A stretch of DNA of 64,000 nucleotides. It comes from Coix lacryma-jobi var. lacryma-jobi (Eukaryota > Streptophyta > Magnoliopsida > Poales > Poaceae). Below, piece by piece: positions 11,221 to 22,737 of the stretch; position 1 is the stretch's first letter, and each line of letters opens with the position of its first letter. The translations under genes were made by a program, and so were the position numbers. The notes below the pieces were generated by a model. The model ran no database searches. It was not told where the DNA came from and saw nothing but the letters and a program-made list of their open reading frames with translations. Where the stretch lies: positions 24,685,000-24,748,999 of the forward strand of contig CM019828.1 of assembly GCA_009763385.1 (NCBI GenBank), read 5' to 3'.

Positions 11221-12348
11221 CTAGGGGGAAGACCCTTGAACCGCCAGCTGATTGAGGGCGGCGATCAGGCTGGCCTGATCCCAGCTGCCTGGAGGCCCGT
11301 ACGCCGGAGGGGCGGAGAACTGCGGCGGCGCGAAGGCAGTGTGCGCCTGTGGAGGAGGCACTGGCGGCGTCCACGGCTGTTGCTGCTGTGGCACCCACCG
11401 TTGCTCCTGAGCAGCCCACTGGGCGGCCCAAGGGTTGAAGCAAACCCAAGGACCGGCTGGCTGAGAGCCCGAACGCCCGCTGAAGCCACCTTGTGGCGCG
11501 ACCTGCTGCTGGTTGCGTCCTCCACCGTTGCCGCTGTTGCCGTTGCCACCGCGACCACCACCCTTGCCCTTGCCACCGCCCCCACGGTTGGAGGTAGAAG
11601 GGGTGGACCGGCAGGACAGCGACGTGCAGGAGGGGACGGTGGTGGCGACAAGAGCTGATGCCGAAGCCGCCTTGTGCTCGGTGCCGAGGCGAAGTTCCTT
11701 GACACGTAGCATGTTGGTGGCAGACCTGAAGTCGGGAAGCGGCGACGTGTTGGCGATGATGTCGGCGGTCGAGGCGAAGCGGGGGTTGAGACCACGCAGC
11801 AGGTTGAGCACGAGTTGAGCGGGGGAGATGGTGTGACCAACCTCCGGGAGGGCATCAGACGTGTGCTTCATCTGCTGGGCGTAGGCGTCGACGGAGAGAT
11901 CGCCCTGGGACATGGTGTGGAACTCCTCCCCGAGGACAATGGCGCGGGGCTCCCTGTTCGCCTGGAACAGCGCCTCGATGGAGCTGTAGAGCGCGTGCGC
12001 GTCCTGATCCAGCTCCATGGCGAGGTCGAGGACGGTGTCGTCGACGGAGCCGTACATCCAGCCACGGATGCAGGCATCGGTCTGAGACCAGGTGGGGTCA
12101 GCCGGACGCGCGGCCATCGTGCCGTCGATGTGCCCGAGCAGCGCGTACTTGGCGCAGAGAGCAGTGAAGAACGCCTTCCACTTGGAGTAGTTGGGGCGCT
12201 CGAGGCTGAGGACGACGGGGACGTGCTGCTTCACGTTGACGGCGGCATAGGCGAGGCAGAGGGAAGGAGCAACGACATCCCCCATGCTGCGGGTCGACTG
12301 GGAGCCAAGAGCGCCGGTGGTGGAGGAGGAATCCGTCGAGGAAGTCAT
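11221..12348 (-). CDS. Copia C gag
   Basis: 375-codon gag from ATG 12348 (MTSSTDSS) to TAG 11221-11223. I chose this ATG because the upstream open frame to 12795 is an arginine-rich low-complexity leader. It has the copia gag features LERPNYSKWKAFFTALCAK, MYGSVDDTVLDL, ALFQANREPRAIVLGEEF and a glycine/asparagine-rich RNA-binding-like tail (NRGGGGKGKGGGRGG). The terminal TAG lies exactly between gag and protease, in frame with protease, where one continuous gag-pol would be expected. It is most simply a nonsense change of a Trp codon, less likely a programmed stop. Confidence 0.8.
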   Translation of the reverse strand: MTSSTDSSSTTGALGSQSTRSMGDVVAPSLCLAYAAVNVKQHVPVVLSLERPNYSKWKAFFTALCAKYALLGHIDGTMAARPADPTWSQTDACIRGWMYGSVDDTVLDLAMELDQDAHALYSSIEALFQANREPRAIVLGEEFHTMSQGDLSVDAYAQQMKHTSDALPEVGHTISPAQLVLNLLRGLNPRFASTADIIANTSPLPDFRSATNMLRVKELRLGTEHKAASASALVATTVPSCTSLSCRSTPSTSNRGGGGKGKGGGRGGNGNSGNGGGRNQQQVAPQGGFSGRSGSQPAGPWVCFNPWAAQWAAQEQRWVPQQQQPWTPPVPPPQAHTAFAPPQFSAPPAYGPPGSWDQASLIAALNQLAVQGSSP

Positions 12349-12763
12349 GGCAGGGGCGGCCGGATCGAGACGGCGCGGGAATCGCGCGGTCTGGAGCGGC
12401 GAGCGCGCGGCCAGGTGGGGGGCGGCGCGAGTTAGGGCGGCGGCGCGGATCGCGCGGCGGCCTGGGGACGGAGGGCGGCGGCGCGAGGAGGTTGCGCGGC
12501 GGCCTCGGCGGCGGCGCGAGGAGATCGCGCGGCGGCCGGTGGGGCGACGGCGCAGGGGAGTCGCGCGGCGGCCAGAGGGACTGCGGCGCGGTGGAGTCGC
12601 GCGGCAGCCTGGGCGCGGGCGGGCGGCGGCCTGCAGCGCGCGCGGCCAGGAAGGCGGCGAGGTTGGAGGCGAGGTGCGGTGGCGCACGCCCGGAGTCGAG
12701 CGCACGGGCAGGTGAAAAGAAGCGGAAGAAAAGGAAAGGAAACCCAGAATTAGGGCCCCGGGA
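12349..12763 (-). other. GC-rich leader of copia C with degenerate arginine-coding repeat
   Basis: About 415 bp between the primer-binding site and gag. It is extremely GC-rich with repeated gcgcggcggcc-type words. It stays open in frame with gag, but the arginine/proline-rich translation looks like untranslated leader. Confidence 0.55.
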
Positions 12764-12775
12764 CTCGTGATACCA
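12764..12775 (-). promoter_or_regulatory. Primer-binding site of copia C
   Basis: On the minus strand TGGTATCACGAG directly follows the 5' LTR, the same initiator-tRNA-type primer site as in B. Confidence 0.85.
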
Positions 12776-12906
12776 TGTAGAGAAACACCGCACACCCAAA
12801 TCAGGGGGGGTGACCTTCATTATATAGCCTAATAGGCTAGGGTTACAATGTACATGGGCTAATGGGCCATACGCCCAATATGGGCTGTTACAATTCTATT
12901 CTAACA
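12776..12906 (-). repeat. 5' LTR of copia C
   Basis: 131 bp, one substitution relative to the other LTR (t for c in the word tgggctaatggg). Flanked at right by the CTAGC duplication. Confidence 0.95.
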
Positions 12907-15900
12907 CTAGCGTCTTCCGGTCTTCCTGCCTGTCGCCATGATTTTAGTGCTTCACTTTGTCATGCTTGTCAGTTAGGTCGTCATGTGCGTCTTCCCTTTA
13001 ATTTGTCAGCATCCCGAGCGTCCAAAAATTTTGATCTTATACATTGTGATCTCTGGACATCCCCAGTTCTCAGTGTTTCAGGATATAAATATTATTTGGT
13101 CATACTTGATGATTGCTCTCATTATTTATGGACGTTTCCTCTAAAACTTAAATCTGACGCCTTCGCCACGATTGCTAGCTTCATTGCCTATATGTCTACC
13201 CAGTTCGGCACAACACTTAAGGCAGTTCAGTGCGACAACGGTCGCGAGTTCGACAACTCCAGCTCCCGCACGTTCTTCCTCTCCCATGGCGTTCACCTTC
13301 GCATGTCATGCCCCTACACCTCGCCACAAAATGGTAAGGCTGAGCGAATCATTCGTACCGTTAACGATGTTATCCGCTGCTTTCTGTTTTAGGCGTCCCT
13401 TCCGACCACTTTCTGGGTCGAAGCTCTGCAGACAGCCACCTACCTCATCAACATTCTGCCCACTAAGACGCTCAGGTCGTCCACCCCACACCAGGCCCTC
13501 CTTGGGACTGCTCCCTCCTATGATCATCTTCGCGTCTTCGGCTGCACATGCTACCCAAACCTGTCTGCCACAACCACTCACAAGCTCTCCCCCCGATCCA
13601 CCCGGTGTGTCTTTCTGGGATACTCTCCTCATCATAAAGGATACCGCTGCCTTGATCTCACTTCCAATCGTTTGATCATCTCTCGTCATGTTGTCTTCGA
13701 CGAGTCGGCGTTTCCCTATGCTGAGCACAACTCCCCCTCTCCGGCGGATTTTGATTTTTTGGATGTGACTGACTACGTGCCGGCTCCCATTGGGTCTGCA
13801 CAGAGTTTCCTCCCTGCAGGAATTGGTGGTTCCCCCACACAGCCACGTGCGGCCCCTGGTTTGGCTGGTCCAGCAGCGCAAAATGCACTCCCAGCCAGCC
13901 CACCGGCTTCGGACACGGCTGGTTCAGCAGCGCACGATGCGCTCCCAGTCCTGTCTCCTGCGCCCGTCATCGACACTTCGTCCGCACAGCCACGTGCGGC
14001 TGCTGCCTCGCCCGCACAGCCATGTGCGGCAACGTCCCAGCAATCTGCCTCGCCCGCACAGCCACGTGCGGCTGCTGCCTCGCCCGCACAGCCATGTGCG
14101 GCAACGTCCCAGCGATCTCCAGCAACGTCGCCCGGCCCCCGCGGTGCTCCGCCGGGCTTCCCACCCCTCCCGGGTATGCTTGACGCACTCCAGCAGCCTG
14201 CTCCAGTGCTCCAGCACGTCTACTCACGCCGGTCTCGTCCTGCTGCTCTTGTGCTTCCCGTGACGGCTCCAGCGCCGCTGCCTAAGGGTGCTGTTCCTGT
14301 TCATTCGGTCAGCAATCAGCACACAATGACTACGCGCGCGAAGGCAGGATTCCGGATTCCATCCGTCTACCACGCTGCGCCATTGTCTCCCGTGCCGAAG
14401 ACCTATCGCAGCGCGCTTGCTGATTCTAATTGGCGCGCTGCTATGGATGAAGAATATGCTGCCTTGCTGAAGAATCACACATGGGATCTAGTGCCGCGGC
14501 CCCCTCGAGCCAATATTGTTACCGGCAAGTGGATCTTCAAGCACAAGTTTCTTGCTGAGGGATCTCTTGAGCGATACAAGGCACGTTGGGTTCTTCGTGG
14601 ATTCACTCAACGGCCTGGCGTGGACTACGATGCGACTTTCAGTCCTGTGGTGAAGCCAGCTACTGTGCGCACGGTCCTCTCTCTGGCCCTCTCTCGTTGA
14701 TGGCCTGTCCACCAGCTTGATGTGAAGAATGCGTTTCTGCACGGCACCTTGACTGAGACAGTTTACTGCATGCAACCGTCTGGTTTTGAAGACCCTGCTC
14801 ATCCTGACTTTGTTTGTCGCCTCAACAAGTCTCTTTATGGGTTGAAGCAGGCTCCTCGTGCTTGGAACAGTCGGTTTGCTACCTACCTAGTCTCTCTCGG
14901 ATTTGTGGAAGCTAAGTCCGACACCTTGCTTTTTGTCTATCAGCGCGGCACTGATGTTGCATATCTCCTACTGTATGTTGATGATATCGTCCTCACAGCT
15001 TCTTCACCCGGTCTTCTTCAGCGGATTATCTCGGCTCTTCAGCAGGAATTCTCCATGACAGACCTCGGTGACCTGCATCACTTTCTTGGTATGCATGTTC
15101 AGCGTTGTGGCGATGGTCTTCTTCTCACAGAAACAGTACATGGTGGATATTCTCACTCGTGCTGGGATGACAGAATGCAAACCGTGCTCTACTCCGGTTG
15201 ACACAAATCCCAAGGTCTCTTCGGCTGATGGCGCGCCTGTTCCTGATGCATCTGATTATCGCAGTCTAGCTGGTGCCTTGCAGTATCTGACGTTCACCCG
15301 GCCAGACGTAGCCTATTCAGTTCAGCGGGTCTGTCTTCACATGCACGATCCTCGCGAGCCCCATCTTGCAGCAGTGAAGCGCATTCTTCGCTACATCCGA
15401 GGCACTCTTCACCTGGGTCTCTTACTGCGACCATCTTCGTCCACTGATCTTATTGTTTACACTGATGCCGATTGGGCCGGTTGTCCGGATACGCGCAAGT
15501 CCACCTCGGGCTATGCCGTGTTTCTTGGTGACAATCTCATCTCCTGGTCTTCCAAGCATCAGAACAGTGTCTCCAGATCCAGTGCCGAGGCTGAGTACCG
15601 CGCAGTGGCCAATGGTGTTGCCGAGGCTGCTTGGTTGCGTCAGCTCCTTCAAGAACTCCATACTCCTCTTCGTCGCGCCACTTTGGTGTACTGTGACAAC
15701 ATCAGCACAGTCTACATGTCCTCCAACCCGATTCAGCATCAGCGCACTAAACATATTGAGATCGACCTCCACTTTGTTCGGGAACGGGTTGCCCTTGGTG
15801 ATGTGCGTGTTCTCCACGTACCGACTTCCTCGCAGTACGCGGACATCTTTACCAAAGGTCTTCCTTCTTCGGTCTTCACAGAGTTCAGGTCCAGTCTGAA

Positions 15901-15916
15901 CGTGCACAGTGGCTGA
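12907..15916 (+). pseudogene. Copia B pol continued (integrase, RT, RNase H)
   Basis: Resumes B after the nested element. Integrase: CHACQLGRHVRLPF, HCDLWTSPVLSVSGYKYYLV, QCDNGREFDNSSS, SPQNGKAERIIR. A TAG at 13390-13392 replaces the conserved Gln of FQASLP. The linker carries a 69 bp tandem duplication (about 13980-14115). RT motifs WDLVPRPPRANIVTGKWIFK and YDATFSPVVKPATVR precede a TGA at 14698-14700, then HQLDVKNAFLHGTL, YGLKQAPRAWN and LLYVDDIVLTASS. A frameshift near 15130 leads into RNase H (YTDADWAGCPDTRKSTSG, SSAEAEYRAVANGVAE), ending LNVHSG. Confidence 0.93.
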
Positions 15917-15935
15917 CGCTCAGACTGCGGGGGCG

Positions 15936-16142
15936 TGTTAGCAAGAGGTTTATAGGCTATTTGGGCTGGTCGCATGGGCTGTAGCATGGGCCTAGGCGCC
16001 CAAGGGTTTAATGGTAGATGATTGAGTCTTAGAGTTGATTGGGTATCTATTCTATAAACCCTAGGACATCCTTGCCTATATATTGTACTCTTTGTACCTC
16101 TCATTAATCAATCCATTATTTTCCCGTACACAACTTCCTTCA
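15936..16142 (+). repeat. 3' LTR of copia B
   Basis: 207 bp, TGTTAGCAAG ... CTTCCTTCA, preceded by the purine-rich cagactgcgggggcg. Apart from an 11 bp net deletion it matches the 5' LTR base for base by eye. Confidence 0.95.
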
Positions 16143-17621
16143 GTATCTGCGTGTCCTAGCTACGGGTGGTGATGCAAGAACACAAGAGGTTTATACTGGT
16201 TCAGGCGAACAGAGGCCCTACGTCCAGTGAGGAGAGCGGAGGTCGTGTTATCTTGCACCAGGGTGCTCGTAGTAGGGGTTACAAGTGAGTGAGAGGGGGA
16301 GCTCCCCATGTCTCGTGTAGGCGAAGGAGGGTGTGAGTGCGTGAGTGTTGGGAGGTTGCAACTCGAGTGTTGCTTGTGTGTTGTCTCTCTTTCTTGAGGG
16401 TGCCCTTGGCTCCTCCTTTTATAGTCATAAGGAGGGCACAGGGTTACATCGATGGTGTGATACTTGCGTTCTTATCTTGACCGAGAAGGGAGGATGTGGG
16501 TCGCCATCCTGGCTTCACTGTGGCGGTATGGTGGTCGTCCTTGTTGGCGTGGTGGCGCATGTCCCGTACTGCAGAGCCTCCTGTTGGGGTCGCGTGCTCC
16601 TGGAAATCTGCAGCCATACCACGCGCAATCTCTTCCCTCAGAGAGGTGAGGGCATTGCTTTCCACGGTCGTAAGCCGTGGTCCTGTCCTGGGTGTGTTTT
16701 TACAGTGCTCTGTGCCTCCGTCCCATCATGTCCAGAGAAGGGGCGGTGCGAGTCCTGCTCCACGTCTCCGCCCACGCTGCGCAGGCGTGCGGGCAGAGTC
16801 ATGAGTGGACCGTGGTACGCGGGGCTCCGTCGTACCTTTAGTTTGGCGTCTAGTGCCAAGGCTTCTGGTTGAAGGGATAAGCTTCACCCGAGGCCTGGGC
16901 GTGAGGCCTCGGGCGAAGCGGAGGATGAGAAGTCCGTCTGAGGCCTGAGCGCGAGGCCTCTAGCGAGGCGGAGAATGAGGGGTTCGTCCGAGGCCTGAGC
17001 GCGAGGCCTCGGGCGATGCGGAGAATAGGCTTGTTAGTCTAAGGTCTGATCCTGAGGCCTCGGGCGGGGAGGTGGGTTGTGATCTTCCCCGGTCCGCCCA
17101 TGGGGCGGTTGACACAGTGTTTTTGCACGCGCAACACTGTTACCGGATTCGCTGGACTTGAATCCCTGTTGAGTCCTCCTTTTGAGAAGCGAGCGACGTG
17201 TGATCAGCGAAGCGCAGTTGCAGGCCGTCAGCGCCCCGGATTACCCGGTCCGTAATCGGACTCCATGGTGGCACGGATGAGGAGGCGGACCAAAGAGGTC
17301 CTCGTCCTTATTAGGACGGGACCTTTCGTCCGGTCGCGATACTGTCCCTGCACGGGATGCTTCCGGCTTGGGTTGGAACCGGAGGTCCGGATGGTTTGTC
17401 GTTTTCCATCCTTGCCCCCAGGCTTAGGTTCGCTCCTGGGTCGGGCTTCTCGGGTTTTGGCTCCGTCTGAATGATGGGTAGTCGTTCTCGCGCAGTGGTG
17501 TACCACGGGGTCCAGAGCGGGGCTCGCGGCCGAGGCCTAGCTGGTTGGGCCAGTGCCGCTCAACGGCCCGGCCTAGCTCTTGTTGGGTCGTTCGGGGTAC
17601 CCCTTATTTTGGTACCCGACA
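16143..17621 (-). repeat. Gypsy D 5' LTR, part 2
   Basis: Continuation of the LTR split by B; it ends ggtacccgaca at 17621, giving an undisrupted length of about 1.53 kb with TGTCGG/CCGACA ends. On the minus strand the start TGTCGGGTACCAAAATAAGGGG and a TATA-like ctataaaagg (about 16420) are typical of grass gypsy LTRs. The far side of the element is missing, so no target duplication can be shown. Confidence 0.75.
16877..17075. repeat. Degenerate tandem repeat inside gypsy D LTR
   Basis: Four diverged copies of a roughly 55 bp unit built around gaggcctgagcgcgaggcct followed by cgggcgatgcggagaat. It is a normal kind of LTR-internal minisatellite. Confidence 0.65.
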
Positions 17622-19906
17622 ATACTGTAACACTCTGATTTAAATTTTCCTCTATTTATTTAAAGTAAATTAGAAACTAAATAGGATTGACAAATAACTA
17701 GAGGAGGAAAATAAAATTTATTTGTTTCATGTGGCATTCATGCCATTGCATTTTTTTATTGGGTGAAAAAAATTTTATTAAACCCGAGTTAGGGTGAATC
17801 GATTCTATTCTATTAAGAAAATAAACAAAAGGTTTGTAAAAGTTTTACAAAAATTTAATTCAAAGTTTTATTTTCAAAACCTAGGGAAAATATTTTCAAA
17901 AGTTGCAAACTGGTTTTTGTTTCAAACTGATTTGAAATTTTATATTCAAAAGAATTTGCAAAAGATTTCAGAAAAAGAAAAGAGAAGGAAAAGATTTGGC
18001 TGGACAACATCACCCTCAAACCCAGCCCAACACCGTTTCCGCCTCCAGGCCCAGTGGCCAGCTCCTCCCTCCCCATTTCCGACTCGGCCCAAGTCATTCC
18101 CGGCCCGCGGCCTTACCCCACACCTCCCCTTTGGGCCGCCGGCACACCGCTCCCGCTCCCTGGGCCGAGCCCACGTCGGTCACCCGCGCCGCGCCTGAGT
18201 CCGGCCCAGCCGCAACACCGCAGTTGCAGCGCCGCGCTGGCCCCAGCCGTCAGATCTTTCCCCTCCTCCGATACACCCCTCCTCTCTCTCTCTCCCGATC
18301 AACACTGGCTCCAACGCCCACCTAAATCCACGGCACGAGCCGCTCCTGCTCGCCCTCATCCTCTCCACTCTTTACGGAATCAGTCCACGGCAGCAGATTG
18401 CGCCGCCACGCTTCCCCTCTTGGCCTACAAGTAGCCCCCTCCCCGGCCCTACTCTTCCCTTTTCTTCCCCACGGTTTGTCGCCGCCTCTACCGAGCACGA
18501 AGCCGAGGCCGCCGCGTCGTTCATCTTCCTATCCACCTCTGGGTTACAACGGTGCCATGTGTTCCCTCTGCAGCTCTCCTGCCTCCACTGGTGGCCATGT
18601 TACGTCTTCGTCACGCACGACGCAACTCTGAGCCATGGGACGTCGCCTCCGCCGTTGGGCCACCTCAGTCGAGCCACCGCTGGCGACAAGAACGTCACCA
18701 ACGAGGCCACCGTAAGCCCCTCGACCGATTTCACTTTTCCCCGCAGTCTTTACCGCCTAGTAGACATGTTCCGCTACGCCGGCAAGCTCTGCTGCGACGG
18801 TCATGGCGCGTCACCGTGATTTTCGCACCGCCGGCCGTCGTGCCCCCCCTCTCTTTTCCCCTGGCTGTCGGATCCGTTGCGTGTGGCTCAAATTAGATCC
18901 AACCTCGAAGGGGTATGGACCAAGCTAATCTGCCCGTGGAACCAGTCCACCGCCACCGAGCGCCCTAGCCCACCGCACAGCTGGAGCACCGCACCAATCC
19001 CGCCCCGCCACATCGCCGACACGTCACCACCACACGGCCGCGCCGACCGGCCGCGACTGATTTGCAGAAGAGCCCTCGGTTGTTTTGAGAAACAACGCAC
19101 AGTCCACACACACTGTTCTCTGAGTCGTGTTTTTCTTCCGTTCTAGCCCCTGCACTTCCGGATAATCGAGGCGCGGTCCATGCACGGTAGACCGTGGCGC
19201 ATCCACTGTTGGTCCACGGGCCATGGACTGAGCCCACAGCACAGTACACAGTCGGCCTGGCTATTTTACAGAGAAGACCCCAACCTTTGCCGCAATCAAC
19301 CCGCAGTCCAAAAACCCTATGCACTGAGTCTCGCAAAGCTTGCAATCCAGCCCTCGTACTTTCAGATAAATGAGGCTGAGTACAGCCGGCTTTTCTTTTC
19401 CTTTTTGATTTATTTAAATTGCGAAAATGAGTTCAATCTATTTACAGAATTGTCATCCATATTCAAACTCTTATAACTTTTGCGTTTTAACACCGATTTG
19501 ACCCGTTCAAGTCGCGTTAGATTCGTAGCGACGAGCTCTACATAGTAGATCTATTTACTTTCTGTTTTACTATTGTTTGTTGTACTGTTATTTATATTCT
19601 TTGTATGTGCCTTGTATGTTGCGTGATCCAGAGAGTGCGGAGTTCGAGGACTCTCCAGACCCAGACTATGCCTCCGCTGACCCGACCCAGCCCACAGGCA
19701 AGTGTTCTTGAACATCTTGCACCTATATTTATTTTATTTTTGTATTAGAGTAGATTAGATCCAGTAGATGCATGCTATGTCTTAAATTGAATCCCATGTT
19801 AGGGTTTACTAGATTTATCTATATTTTCCTTGTCACCTGGTTTGGAGTTATGGGTAGAGTCTTTGCTTAGCCATGCAGTCATGTTGGGATGAGATGGTGG
19901 TTAAAT

Positions 19907-19992
19907 ATTATTAATCCTGCTTAATGATCTATAGAACAATGTGGATGAGATTATTAATCTTGCTTAATGATCTATGGAACAATGTGGATGAG
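19907..19992. repeat. 43 bp tandem duplication
   Basis: attattaatc(c/t)tgcttaatgatctat(a/g)gaacaatgtggatgag occurs twice head to tail with two differences. Confidence 0.8.
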
Positions 19993-20291
19993 TAATTTTT
20001 GTAGTAACATGATGATTAGGTATATTCGGCAGGATGGACCGTTTGGTGGGTTTTGATTATCATGGACTTGGTAGATGATGTTGGTGGTTGGGTTCATGCT
20101 AGTTATCCTGCCTGGATCTATAGGACCCGGTTCTTGGACAAGTAACCCGGCAAAACAGCGCAACCATGAGGTCTGGATGGGCTGGACCTGGCTAAGTAAT
20201 TAGTTACCTCCAAGTTGAGGGTTCACACAGGGATGATTTTAGTGGCTCAAGAGGGGGGCTTGGGGGTCGTAGACCTTTGTACGGAGTGAAA

Positions 20292-20590
20292 CCTTACATC
20301 GTGTTTGGATTAAAGAGTGGAATGGTGCAAAACCATCCAAACCTACGTCTGAAGCTAATCAATGCGTTTGGTTTAGCGGAGGGAGCCACTCCATCCGGCA
20401 ACAGGTCATCCCCTTGACCAGTGAAAATGTGCCATTGACTCGTTCCTGGGAAACAGTCGGACGACACCGTGTCGGTTCAATGCATTCTTTAATCCAAACG
20501 TGTCAGTTCATCATCCGAACCTGTTAGGAATGATTTCAAGCCGGACGCCTTGGTGTCGGACGTGACCACACCACGATCCAAACACACTAT
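20292..20590. mobile_element. Possible MITE inside the long repeat
   Basis: Ends are roughly inverted: gtgtttggattaa near 20300 and gatccaaacacac near 20575-20587, about 290 bp apart. No clear target duplication was found, so the boundaries are approximate. Confidence 0.35.
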
Positions 20591-22075
20591 TAGAGGTACA
20601 TGTAAAACGGACTTGGAGACGGCTTTGTAAAGGCTTTGTAGTGTGACCCTGTTATGCACCTTGACAGTGTTTAACGTGACGGAGAAATGCACGACTCATG
20701 GGTAACGATGTGCAACCTCTACAGAGTGTAAAACTGATATATCAGTCGTGCTCGCGGTCACGAGCGGCTTGGACTTCTTCGAGATTAGTTGGACGGTTAT
20801 GGGATCTGTTTTGGGTTGCCTGATGGACTTCAGGTGTGGTTTGCTTAGTGGACTCCAAGTGCGATTACTTGGTGGATTCCAAGTGTTGGTTGCTCGGTGG
20901 ACTTTGAGTGTTTGTTCTGTTTAGAAGGAGATGATGATTTACACATAGTAAATAGGTGCATAGGAAAATAGGATTATTAGGATTGTGTCGCTTTAGGTGC
21001 TTGCGTCAAACAGAGTCAGCCTACCTTTGATTTAGCCCCATGTCATATTTTTCCTACACTTACGGAGTACATTTCAATGTACTCACCCTTCCTCTTTGTC
21101 CCTCTGCTACCCCACCGAGACGCTGGAGTCTACGACGAGAAGCAGGACTACCCAGAAGACGGTTGATTCGACCCCGACGAGTTGTACTAGGCTGGTACTA
21201 CCCCCGGTCGACGTTCCTGTGGAATTGGCGTTCAGTTTCCACGATCTTCATCGGAGTCTTCATTAAAGTCAGTTTGAGAGTCTGTACTTTCCTTTTGGAC
21301 CCGAGGGTCATTTATGTAATAATGTTCGATATATTAATAAAGCATTGTTTTTTATATTATTATGATGTCGATATATGTATGAATATTGATCCTGACATAC
21401 ATATATTGTGCCTTCGATTTTGTTCTTAAAATTGGGGTGCGACACGTACCCTCTTTTTTGGAAAATCAAAAGGTTTAGATAGTATTTCTGCAGATTTGAC
21501 AAGAAAATTTTAACATAATTTACTGTGCACATTTTAAATCCATGCAAATTTTGACAAATTTTACAAAAAATCGATAGCATTTATGTCCAGATATTGACAT
21601 ACAAGTTTCATTATCACATAGGTTGCATTTTATCACGTAGTGGTGTTCGGGTTGTCGTGTCAATGGAGCTACAGACGGACAAGGGGTGCATGGTGATGAC
21701 GAAGACATGTTGGGGCTGTGGGAGGGGGCGATGCCAAAGCCAACGCAGTCATAGCCAACGTGGACGTAGAAGAAAGGCGATGATGCAATCAAGGCGGACG
21801 AGGAGGGAACAGGAGGGTCGATGCTGAAGTCGATGCAGTCATGCCGCCTAAGCGCCAAGGCGCCTGAGTGTCGAGTCGCGGTTGGATTTGCTAGACCTAG
21901 CACGTCGGCAGCAAAAACACACGTTGTTGTTGCCAATACCAGGCGTACACGGAGAAGGCCCCAACCATGCATGGTTGTGCTGGAGAAGTATAAGCAATGC
22001 GGGAGTGAACGCGTCGGCGAGCAGGGCTCAGCGACGACACAAGGGGGCGGTCGACGAGCAAGGCTCGGCAACAAC

Positions 22076-22298
22076 GTGAGTAGCAACAACTCGATGACGA
22101 AGACCCATTCAACACGACGAAGACCATGTGCAGATAGATGCACAGAGGAGGACGATAGAGATGCAACGGTGAAGTGGGCACACGAGCGTGAGTAGCAGGA
22201 GCTCGATGACGAAGACTCAATCAGCACGACGAATACCATGTGCAGACAGATGCACAGAGGAGGAAAATAGAGATTCAACGGTGAAGTGGACACACTGG
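22076..22298. repeat. 112 bp tandem duplication
   Basis: The unit gtgagtagca(a/g)...ctcgatgacgaagac...gcacagaggagga...cggtgaagtgg starts at 22076 and again at 22188, about 88% alike by eye. Confidence 0.75.
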
Positions 22299-22737
22299 CG
22301 GCGGTGCTGCAACCCGATGGGCGACTCAACCCCGATCAGTGATCGGGCAAACCACAAAGATACGACAGCAGCAGTGGGATCCTCCATCTGCATCTCATGG
22401 GTGCACACCACCACAAAGGGGTGAGTGTCTCTTGACCGGGTCTCCTGACCAGGTCAGCAAATGGGCACATGCAAGGTTAGGGACAACATGGCGATGGACA
22501 TGGATCCTCCAGTAGCAACATTCCACATATGGTTGCCTCCATGGCGGCTCAAGGTCGGTGTAGCCGGTCCTGGACTCCACCACGTCGTCACTGGACAGAG
22601 ATATCCATCTGCACCATGTGACAAAGATCATGAAGGTGTTGACAGTGACAGCCCAACGATGAGCCTAGGGACGAGGCGACGCCGGCTTAGCGATGACGAG
22701 GGGGAGATCCTAATCCTCTGCGCGACGATGATGATGG

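Larger units (their letters stand above)
7807..12906 (-). mobile_element. Copia element C, complete, nested in B
   Basis: 5.1 kb Ty1/copia element on the minus strand with 131 bp LTRs that differ at one base, inserted into the pol of B with a perfect 5 bp duplication CTAGC (7802-7806 and 12907-12911). Internal order on the minus strand is primer-binding site, gag, protease, integrase, RT, RNase H. Only two in-frame stops and one frameshift separate it from an open gag-pol, so it is a recent insertion. Confidence 0.97.
5493..16142 (+). mobile_element. Copia element B (with element C nested inside)
   Basis: Complete LTR-to-LTR Ty1/copia insertion into the LTR of gypsy D, with target-site duplication GTATC (5488-5492 and 16143-16147). 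LTRs are 218 and 207 bp. They differ only by a 12-to-1 base replacement (gcaaggatctcc against a), with no substitutions seen, so the insertion is young. Without C the element is about 5.5 kb. The coding region carries three in-frame stops and two frameshifts, so it could only have moved, if at all, with proteins supplied in trans. Confidence 0.95.
17626..21444 (+). mobile_element. 3.8 kb solo-LTR-like repeat (Del/Tekay-like)
   Basis: Begins TGTAACACTCTGATTTAAAT and ends AAAATTGGGGTGCGACA. The block aacttttgcgttttaacaccgatttgacccgttcaagt and tacatagtagatctatttac around 19470-19560 is a sequence I associate with very long grass gypsy LTRs. A GC-rich interval (18000-19140) with several short open frames lies inside; none shows a domain. 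The 5 bp flanks (aatac and cgtac) do not match well, perhaps because gypsy D landed at the left edge. Solo LTR of a chromovirus is an inference. Confidence 0.4.

Noticed and set aside
11221..12795. Longer gag start for copia C at 12795
   Set aside because: The extra 149 codons are arginine/proline-rich leader sequence overlapping the primer-binding site and LTR. ATG 12348 gives a normal gag.
16345..16872. 175-codon ORF and overlapping frames
   Set aside because: It lies entirely within the gypsy D LTR, with no domain and no homology-like motif.
18000..19345. Several overlapping GC-rich ORFs as a host gene
   Set aside because: Frames on both strands are equally open, typical of GC-rich non-coding DNA. 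No splice structure or motif recognised.
21520..22329. 269-codon minus-strand ORF
   Set aside because: It crosses the 112 bp tandem duplication and gives a low-complexity Ser/Cys/His translation without a recognisable domain. It probably arose by chance in a decayed element.
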